This document shows, in pieces, positions 1 to 5,280 of a stretch of 5,606 nt of DNA. Every line of letters starts with the position of its first letter. Within the stretch, counting starts at the first letter, position 1. The translations under genes were made by a program, and so were the position numbers. The notes under the pieces were generated by a model that was not told where the DNA came from, made no database searches, and saw only the letters and a list, made by a program, of their open reading frames with translations. Source of the DNA: an uncultured Devosia sp. (lineage in GTDB: Bacteria > Pseudomonadota > Alphaproteobacteria > Rhizobiales > Devosiaceae); the NCBI GenBank assembly GCA_934553185.1, contig CAKTFF010000168.1, positions 1 through 5,606 of the forward strand. The letters are read 5' to 3'.

Positions 1-125
1 ATGACCAGGATTTCGACCGCGACAGCAACACGATCGAGGTCTTTGTCGGCCGCTTGCGCAAGAAGCTGCCAGAGGATTGCATCCAGACGGTGCGCGGGCT
101 CGGCTACCAGATCGCCGAAGACTAG
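1..125 (+). CDS. Response regulator, OmpR/PhoB family (C-terminal end only)
   Basis: This is the 3' end of a DNA-binding response regulator whose receiver domain and most of whose effector domain lie left of the window. The reading frame starts at base 3 and gives 40 codons before TAG at 123-125. The visible peptide contains TIEVFVGRLRKKL, then IQTVRGLGYQI, then a short acidic tail. These are the recognition helix and C-terminal beta-hairpin wing of the OmpR/PhoB winged-helix domain, where 'RLRKKL' and 'VRGxGY' are near-invariant. The sensor kinase starts 9 bp downstream in the same frame, so the two are almost certainly co-transcribed and form a cognate pair. Given the PhoQ-like kinase, a PhoP/FeuP-type regulator is likely, but too little is visible to name it. 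Confidence in the family is high; confidence in the subfamily is moderate. Confidence 0.93.
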   Translation, partial: DQDFDRDSNTIEVFVGRLRKKLPEDCIQTVRGLGYQIAED

Positions 126-134
126 GCCTAAGGG

Positions 135-1508
135 TTGCGCAAGGGGTCCATCGCAGCATCGCTGTTCTGGCTCTCAGCCGCCTGGCTGATCCTGGCGCTG
201 GTCGCGACCGGCTTTCTCCTCACCGACCTGTATTCGCGTGCCCTCGATACTTCTTTGCGGGAAACGCTCGACTTCCATGTGGAAAGCCTGACCGGCGCCC
301 TGCTTGAATCCGGAGACCCGGCCAGCCCCGATATCGCCTTGTCCGATCCCCGTTTCGAGCGGCCGCGCTCGGGCTGGTACTGGGCCATTCGCGATCCTGA
401 TGGAACGCTGTTCAACCTTTCTACATCCGTGGTCGGCATCCAACTGCCGAACCTGTCCGGGCAGGCGGACGCCGGCCGTCGGACGGCGGTGGTGAACGAC
501 GTGTTCGGCACCCAGATGCGGGTCGTGGAGCGCACAGTAACGCTGGCGCCCGACAGCTACCAAATTGTGGTGACAGGCAATCTGAGCGAGATTTTAGAAC
601 TGGTCGACACCTTTCGCGGCCAGGCCTTTATCGTGCTGGGCGCTGTAGGCGTGATGCTGGCGGTGATGAGCGCGATTGTTGCGCGCTTTGCTCTGCGGCC
701 CATCTCCCAATTAAGCGCGGCGATCGAAAGCGTGCGGGCGGGCGAGAGTGCTGCCGTGTCCGGCGCTTTTCCGCGTGAAATCGCGCCCTTGGCCGAAGAG
801 GTCAATGAGCTGTTGCGCTCCAATACGCAGATCATTGAACGAGCGCGCAATCAGGTGGGCAATCTTGCCCATGGGCTCAAGACGCCAATCGCTGTGTTGC
901 GCAATGAGGCGGCGAGCCAGCAGGGCGGGCTGGCTGATGTGGTGACGGCCGAGAGCGAGAAAATGAGCGCCATGGTCTCCACCTACCTTGAACGGGCGCG
1001 GCTCGCGGCTAGAACATCGGTGGTCGGCAAGCGGTCGGATGCGGCTATGATCATGCTGCGGCTGGTGCGAGTAATGCGCAAGATCCACCCTGATGTCAGC
1101 ATCGACTTTGCCCCTGCCGATACGGGACTGCCCTGGTTTCGCGGCGACGAGGCTGATCTTGAGGAAATGGCGGGCAATCTTCTCGACAATGCTTGCAAGT
1201 GGTCAAAGGGCAATGTGGCGGTAACCCTTAGGAGCGCACCGGGCCAAACGGGAACCATGCTGGTGATCGGGATCGAGGACGATGGCCCCGGTTTAAGCGA
1301 GGACGATGCGCAAAAAGTGTTGCGCCGCGGTGTCAGGCTGGACGAGAAAACGCCTGGCACCGGCTTGGGGCTCGATATCGTCAAGGAACTGGTGGATGTG
1401 TATGGCGGGGCGCTGGCGCTTCGGCGTTCGGCCATGGGTGGGTTGCTTGCAGAGCTGACACTTCCGACGGCCAGGCTGGCAGGGAGCACCCGACCCGCTG
1501 TACCGTGA
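135..1508 (+). CDS. PhoQ/FeuQ-like membrane sensor histidine kinase
   Basis: Inner-membrane sensor kinase of 457 residues that should autophosphorylate on His and pass the phosphate to the regulator encoded just upstream. Domains in order are TM1 at about 8-30, a periplasmic sensor at about 31-162, TM2 at about 164-184 and a HAMP linker at about 185-238. The H-box is LAHGLKTPIAVL with the phospho-acceptor at H246. The N-box is GNLLDNA (N348, N352), the G1 box DDGPGL (382-387) and the G2 box GTGLGL (408-413). The LAHGLKTP H-box and the short lid RGVRLDEKTPGTGLGL resemble PhoQ (HSLKTPLAVL; RGQRVDTLRPGQGVGL) and rhizobial FeuQ, so a PhoPQ/FeuPQ-type system is the best guess from memory of these families. 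The PhoQ-type run of acidic residues that binds divalent cations is not evident in the sensor region, so the ligand is open. The start is unusual: an in-frame TAA at 129-131 forces a start after it, TTG at 135 is the first candidate, and the first in-frame ATG is only at codon 128. Confidence 0.95.
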   Translation: MRKGSIAASLFWLSAAWLILALVATGFLLTDLYSRALDTSLRETLDFHVESLTGALLESGDPASPDIALSDPRFERPRSGWYWAIRDPDGTLFNLSTSVVGIQLPNLSGQADAGRRTAVVNDVFGTQMRVVERTVTLAPDSYQIVVTGNLSEILELVDTFRGQAFIVLGAVGVMLAVMSAIVARFALRPISQLSAAIESVRAGESAAVSGAFPREIAPLAEEVNELLRSNTQIIERARNQVGNLAHGLKTPIAVLRNEAASQQGGLADVVTAESEKMSAMVSTYLERARLAARTSVVGKRSDAAMIMLRLVRVMRKIHPDVSIDFAPADTGLPWFRGDEADLEEMAGNLLDNACKWSKGNVAVTLRSAPGQTGTMLVIGIEDDGPGLSEDDAQKVLRRGVRLDEKTPGTGLGLDIVKELVDVYGGALALRRSAMGGLLAELTLPTARLAGSTRPAVP

Positions 1509-1566
1509 CGCTGTTTCGCCTTATTACCGCACCAGAGCCTCCTAACCGACCACGAGATCGAACACC

Positions 1567-2052
1567 ATGAACCGCTTCGCCCTTCTTGCCACCCCGCTGT
1601 TTGCCATGGCTCTTGCTGCCTGCGCAGGCGCTGCGCCAACAATGCCGGTGGTGCAGCAGCAACAGGCGCCTGTGGTAGCGACGCCCGTCGTGGTGCAGCC
1701 CGCTGTGCCAACCCCCGCACAAACGACCCAGCAGGCTTTGCTGACCACCAGCGTTGCCAATGGCTTCGTTGATGGCGGAGCGCTCTCGCTGATGACGGCC
1801 AAGGATTCCGCAGAAGCGAACAGCGCACAGTTCTATGCCCTTCAGTTCGGCCGCCCCGGCGCGCCGCGTTTGTGGACAGGCGATCAGGGCACGACCGGCA
1901 GCGTTGCGGTCGGCCCCTATGTACGCGTCAACAATCTCGATTGCCGTGATTTCACCCACACGGTGAAGGCTAACGGGCAGGATTACGTCAAAAAGGGAAC
2001 CGCCTGCCGCGAGCAGAATGGCAATTGGGCAGTTGTTCCCGGCACTGCCTAA
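1567..2052 (+). CDS. Outer-membrane-type lipoprotein with 17 kDa surface-antigen-like domain
   Basis: Small secreted lipoprotein of 161 residues. Residues 1-18 are a signal peptide ending in the lipobox L16-A17-A18-C19, so C19 should be lipidated after signal peptidase II cleavage. Residue 20 is Ala rather than Asp, which favours outer-membrane sorting by the enterobacterial rule. Residues 24-56 are a Pro/Gln/Val-rich linker. The region from about 68 to 158 matches the pattern of the 17 kDa surface antigen family, with a small hydrophobic start, a W-x-G-x-x-G-x-x-G-S-V stretch (103-113), then LDCRDFTHTV and GTACREQNGNWAVV. The paired cysteines C126 and C147 sit at the usual family positions. 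The molecular role of the family is not well defined; it is associated with the outer membrane and envelope. The gene lies 58 bp after the sensor kinase on the same strand with no visible terminator, so it may be co-transcribed or may be a target of that system. The ATG start is set by the signal peptide; only a weak GAG ribosome-binding element precedes it. Confidence 0.88.
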   Translation: MNRFALLATPLFAMALAACAGAAPTMPVVQQQQAPVVATPVVVQPAVPTPAQTTQQALLTTSVANGFVDGGALSLMTAKDSAEANSAQFYALQFGRPGAPRLWTGDQGTTGSVAVGPYVRVNNLDCRDFTHTVKANGQDYVKKGTACREQNGNWAVVPGTA

Positions 2053-2101
2053 GGTTCCCGCGCATCGGCGAACATAGGGAAAATTTACCAACACAGGTTA
2101 T

Positions 2102-2129
2102 GGTCTGGACCTATAAATTGATCCAGACC
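2102..2129. promoter_or_regulatory. Perfect 8-bp inverted repeat around a TATAAA box; candidate operator
   Basis: The arms are GGTCTGGA (2102-2109) and TCCAGACC (2122-2129), separated by an AT-rich 12-bp spacer that contains TATAAA at 2112-2117. Arm centres are 20 bp apart, about two helical turns, as expected for a dimeric regulator contacting one DNA face. The left arm also reads GGTC-TG-GACC over 2102-2111, a shape seen in GntR-family operators; the regulator is not identified. The TATAAA could be a -10 element for the gene starting at 2140, giving a very short leader, but I find no convincing -35 at 17 bp spacing. No T-run follows the right arm, so an intrinsic terminator for the lipoprotein gene is the weaker reading. 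Confidence 0.4.
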
Positions 2130-2139
2130 CGCAGTGTTG

Positions 2140-3327
2140 ATGTCGCAAGCCGCTTTCAACCCGTATGCACTCAAGGATAGAAGCGGTCCTGCCCAATTTG
2201 GTCAGCCGTTTGCCGGGGTGATCGACCCCATTCTGGTGGAGCCGCCAGCCCGCTTCGGCTTCGCCGGCTGCGTCACGCACGCCCATGCGCTGTCGGCCTG
2301 GCAATGGGTCTGCCGGGACTTGTGTGCTGACGTGATCCCGCAGAGTACCGCGCTCTCGGCAGCAGGTCTTGAAGCGATGATGCCGCAAGTGCTCACGCGC
2401 ATGCGAGAAGCGACCGCGGCGGCGGACGCAGATTCGGGGCAGGACAGTCGACTACGCTCCAGCCTCGGCAGCAGCGAAGCGCGCGAAGCCTTGCCGAGGG
2501 TCACCCTGGCGCTGCGGCACCGCAACCTGCTGCCCAAAGCTGCGGCCTTTGGCAATCTGATCAACGGCATGGCCGACGATGCTGCATTAGGCGCGGCGCT
2601 GCAATCCATGCCGCTTGGGGATCCTCCCTTGGCAGCACTGCTGTTTCACGCGGCTATGGGGCAGGTGGCCAATCCCACAAGAATAATCACCACCGTTCTG
2701 CGCTTGGCAAAGGGCGCTACCGAAAGTGCGGTGATCCGCGCCGGCTTCAGCCCGATTGTGGAAGCAATTTTGGCGCATGCGCAAAACCAGTTGCATGTTC
2801 TGCAGGTCGGCGGTCCGTTCGCCGATATCGATCTGGTTTGCCACAGCATTGAGCGCTTTCACCGCCTGATGCGTGCGCTGGTCGGCAATGTCGAGTTCGA
2901 CCGCAACAGCCGATGGTCCGGTGTTATCGCGGGCCTGATCAAACAGGCTTCCGACCGCATCGAGCCGCGCTTGCGTGACTTGCCCAGCGACCTCAATCTG
3001 GCTATGCGCCGCGGCCGGGAGGGCAGTGACCGGCTAGACAGCGACAGCGTGCTGGCAACGATAAACGGCCTGTACCTGCTAAGGACGGTCCGCGAGTGTC
3101 GCGACTCGCTTGGACTGAATGCTGTGTTCGAGCAGACCTGGAATGCGACCGGGCAGGCGCTCGAACTCTACCTCCAGCGCAATCTCGATCTTCATCGACA
3201 GTTTCCTGATGATGCCGTGATCGGCGCCAGGCTCGACGCCGCCATCAAGATGGTCGAGATCCGCTTCACCTCGGAATACGCGGAGACGCTACGCCGCGCT
3301 CGTGCCGCCGCCGAGCGCCGCGCCTAA
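2140..3327 (+). CDS. Hypothetical all-helical cytoplasmic protein, unknown function
   Basis: I do not recognise this 395-residue protein. It has no signal peptide and no membrane segment. From about residue 75 onward it is dominated by amphipathic helices rich in Ala, Leu and Arg, for example around 125-155, 160-192, 200-222, 229-250, 258-280, 301-323, 328-356 and 360-392. Residues 1-50 are less helical, with many Gly, Pro and Phe, and include a VTHAHALSAW stretch near 46-54. Cys44, Cys58 and Cys62 lie fairly close together, with Cys234 and Cys320 far away, and do not form a recognisable metal motif. No nucleotide-binding loop, helix-turn-helix or catalytic signature is visible. Three start codons stand in a row (GTG 2134, TTG 2137, ATG 2140); I chose ATG, but no clear Shine-Dalgarno precedes any of them. 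The gene is preceded by the inverted repeat at 2102-2129. Its last 39 bp overlap the convergent oxidoreductase gene, so it is not in that operon. The long, protein-like sequence makes it a real gene. Confidence 0.85.
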   Translation: MSQAAFNPYALKDRSGPAQFGQPFAGVIDPILVEPPARFGFAGCVTHAHALSAWQWVCRDLCADVIPQSTALSAAGLEAMMPQVLTRMREATAAADADSGQDSRLRSSLGSSEAREALPRVTLALRHRNLLPKAAAFGNLINGMADDAALGAALQSMPLGDPPLAALLFHAAMGQVANPTRIITTVLRLAKGATESAVIRAGFSPIVEAILAHAQNQLHVLQVGGPFADIDLVCHSIERFHRLMRALVGNVEFDRNSRWSGVIAGLIKQASDRIEPRLRDLPSDLNLAMRRGREGSDRLDSDSVLATINGLYLLRTVRECRDSLGLNAVFEQTWNATGQALELYLQRNLDLHRQFPDDAVIGARLDAAIKMVEIRFTSEYAETLRRARAAAERRA

Positions 3328-5280
3328 AGCCTTTTCGGGCGCGTAGGGCGCTTCCAGTCTTGCCGAAACAGGGCGCTCACCCTCGCGTATGATGATGGCC
3401 TGCCCCGCCGTTCCCACGGCCAGGACGACTGCTTGCCCATCCAGCATACTCACGACAACGCCAATGGCTTCGAGAGGATTGGTTTTGTCGGCATTAGAGA
3501 AGACCAGCGCGCCAATGTCGAGCCTGCGCGCCTCGTCCGGTTTGCTCAGCCACAATGTGGCACCGGGATATCGCCCGGCGAGGAAGGCTGGCGGTAGTGG
3601 CAAAGGTGCATTTTCCTCGACAGTGCCACCGGTCGGCCGATCGCCCATGAGCACCATGGCGATCCGCTCCTGCGCCACGATGCCTGCACTCGCCCCTGGG
3701 GTGGCGCCGAGTTGCACGGCAGCGGCGATATCGCCAATTGTGAGCGGGTGAGTTGTATCCGCCAGGGACCAGCCCTGACGCTTGGGGCTGAACAGCCGGG
3801 GCCGCGAGGCTCCAATAGCCTGGTCACTGCCAGCATCCAAAAAGGCAGGACTAACGGGCGTGCCAGCGCGATGGCCGATCCAGGCCGGGGCGTCAGGTGT
3901 TTCGTATGCGGGATTGATGGCATTCTCGGCGATGGGGCGACGAGGACGGTTAAGCAGCGCGTCAACGGCATCGCTGCCGCTTAGAAGGCAAGCCTGTTGG
4001 CCCATCCAACCCGCCGCACTGCCGGCAAGCACGATGCCTGATGGAGCTTGGAGCGGCTCAAGCCGGTTGCGCAGCGTGCTCCAGGTGCTGTGACCCCCCG
4101 CCATGTGCCAAAGCGTAAGATCGGGCTGCCAGCCGCCATTGACCACCAGGCGGTCGACGAGCAGTGGCTCGCCCCGATCACCGCCATCGACAGCGCCCTC
4201 GGTCGAAACCTGCAGCCCGCGTTCCCGGGCCGGCGCGACGCTTCCAACAATGGTGCCGGGCGCCAGGGTGATGCCGTAGGCTTTGGAAAATTCGATAAAG
4301 CGCGATTGTGGCTGCAGGCGCGGATCAAGGATGCGCGGCACGGCAATGCCTGCATCCCGTGCGAACATAGCGAGCCGATAAACCGGATTGCTGCCAGTGG
4401 CGATCAGCGCGCTGCGGCCTGGCCAAACGCCATAAAGACGCGCCAACTCGTAGCTGTCCATGCCGCCCCAAACGCCGGGTAGACGATTGCCCGCAAAGAT
4501 CGGCAGCCTTTCCAGTGCCCCCGTCGCAAGAACAATCCGCGCCGCGTGGATAACGATCACCCGGCCAGCCGCTTCACCGTTCTCCACCACCACCTGATGC
4601 AACCGCACGGCACCGGGCTGGATGGCGAAGACCTCGGCCTGACGCATGACCTCGATATCTGAAGATGCCTCGACTGCGGCTGCGAGGCGCTGGATAGTCT
4701 CTTCCGTGGCTTCTTCGCCATCCTGGTTGCCGAACAGGCGCGAACGGCCGCCTAACGCCTGTGCCGCGTCGACCAGCAGGGTACGCAAGCCTCGCTTGGC
4801 ACCCGCCAAAGCCGCCGACATCCCCGCCACGCCACCGCCAACCACAACAAGGTCAACCTGAGACGCTGTTTCATCTTGTCCGGGGTGCCGCGATTGTTCT
4901 GACGCTGCTGGCTGATCAAGGTCGAGGTTCAGCGAGCGCCGACGTGCAGCTGAAAAGGGAAACAGGGCACTTCTCTTGGGCGCATGCGTCACGTATTCGG
5001 CACCGTCAAGCGCCGGCAGGCGGGCCATGGGGACCCAGCCTGTCCTGGTCGAGGCAAGTGCGACCTCTGGAGCCTGCTGCGGCGCTAAACCAATCGTCGC
5101 GCCTTTCCGCTTACCCGCCGTGTCGATGCCGGAGGCCAGGACGGCGCTCAGCACCGTGTCGCCGTCCAAGCCATCAATGATCCGGCCGTCAAGTTTGAAG
5201 GTGATGGGCTTGGCGCGATCAATGGCGCTGCCCTGCAATGCGTGGCTGCCCGGCACGAGGCGGTTCGGCTGGTTTCTCAC
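3289..5280 (-). CDS. Sarcosine oxidase alpha-like FAD/NAD flavoprotein lacking the GcvT core
   Basis: Predicted cytoplasmic flavoprotein of 663 residues, probably the alpha-like subunit of an amine or imino-acid dehydrogenase/oxidase paired with the DAO-type protein encoded directly upstream. Residues about 20-100 resemble the N-terminal domain of heterotetrameric sarcosine oxidase alpha (AIDRAKPITFKLDGR, then GDTVLSAVLASGI) but have no cysteines for an iron-sulfur cluster. Residues about 142-445 are a two-dinucleotide-binding oxidoreductase fold: VVVGGGVAGMSAA with glycines at 148-150 and 153 binds FAD, and ATGALERLP follows at about 253-260. The second Rossmann segment (SALIATGSNPVYRLAMFA, near 290-307) is degenerate, as in SoxA. 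Residues about 512-541 (LTIGDIAAAVQLGA) resemble the small helical SoxA A3 segment. Family alpha subunits are near 950-1000 residues; here the folate-binding GcvT core is absent, leaving about 100 C-terminal residues. The start is GTG, with GGGGAGG 6 nt upstream and a GTGA overlap with the preceding stop; an in-frame TTG at 5293-5295 is less likely. The substrate is unknown. Confidence 0.88.
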   Translation of the reverse strand: MRNQPNRLVPGSHALQGSAIDRAKPITFKLDGRIIDGLDGDTVLSAVLASGIDTAGKRKGATIGLAPQQAPEVALASTRTGWVPMARLPALDGAEYVTHAPKRSALFPFSAARRRSLNLDLDQPAASEQSRHPGQDETASQVDLVVVGGGVAGMSAALAGAKRGLRTLLVDAAQALGGRSRLFGNQDGEEATEETIQRLAAAVEASSDIEVMRQAEVFAIQPGAVRLHQVVVENGEAAGRVIVIHAARIVLATGALERLPIFAGNRLPGVWGGMDSYELARLYGVWPGRSALIATGSNPVYRLAMFARDAGIAVPRILDPRLQPQSRFIEFSKAYGITLAPGTIVGSVAPARERGLQVSTEGAVDGGDRGEPLLVDRLVVNGGWQPDLTLWHMAGGHSTWSTLRNRLEPLQAPSGIVLAGSAAGWMGQQACLLSGSDAVDALLNRPRRPIAENAINPAYETPDAPAWIGHRAGTPVSPAFLDAGSDQAIGASRPRLFSPKRQGWSLADTTHPLTIGDIAAAVQLGATPGASAGIVAQERIAMVLMGDRPTGGTVEENAPLPLPPAFLAGRYPGATLWLSKPDEARRLDIGALVFSNADKTNPLEAIGVVVSMLDGQAVVLAVGTAGQAIIIREGERPVSARLEAPYAPEKALGAALGGGTSAA
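3314..3352. terminator. GC-rich hairpin at the convergent gene junction; possible bidirectional terminator
   Basis: CGCGCC (3319-3324) pairs perfectly with GGCGCG (3338-3343), and the flanking AGCGC (3314-3318) pairs with GCGCT (3348-3352) across a 4-nt bulge. The loop of 13 nt contains AAA-GCC-TTT. The hairpin straddles the stop codon of the plus-strand gene and lies within the last codons of the minus-strand gene. No T-run follows on either strand, so it is not a canonical intrinsic terminator, and a GC-rich region can form such stems by chance. Confidence 0.28.

Noticed and set aside
1..189. Plus-strand frame starting with ATG at base 1
   Set aside because: The frame beginning at base 3 carries the OmpR/PhoB C-terminal signature; the other frame gives a Ser/Arg-rich shadow that runs into the kinase gene.
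1648..1699. Direct repeat GTGGTGCAGC at 1648-1657 and 1690-1699
   Set aside because: The copies are in frame, 42 bp apart, and encode the Val/Gln/Pro linker of the lipoprotein; low-complexity coding explains them.
983..1828. Minus-strand open frame of 281 codons antisense to the kinase and lipoprotein
   Set aside because: It spans the kinase 3' end and the lipoprotein, both well supported on the plus strand, and its translation is a Ser/Arg/Ala-rich composition without any domain pattern, as expected from the reverse strand of GC-rich genes.
1381..2094. Minus-strand open frame of 237 codons over the lipoprotein gene
   Set aside because: It covers the same stretch as a lipoprotein with lipobox and conserved family residues, and it has no recognisable motif of its own.
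2102..2129. Intrinsic terminator for the lipoprotein gene
   Set aside because: The stem is only 8 bp with a 12-nt AT-rich loop, and it is followed by CGCAGTG rather than a T-run; an operator reading fits better, although not proven.
4048..4482. Plus-strand open frame of 144 codons inside the SoxA-like gene
   Set aside because: It is antisense to the FAD/NAD domain, where the minus strand shows clear homology; there is no independent ribosome-binding or domain evidence.
5040..5225. [2Fe-2S] ferredoxin domain at the N-terminus of the SoxA-like protein
   Set aside because: The fold pattern is similar but no cysteines are present in this region, so no cluster can be claimed.
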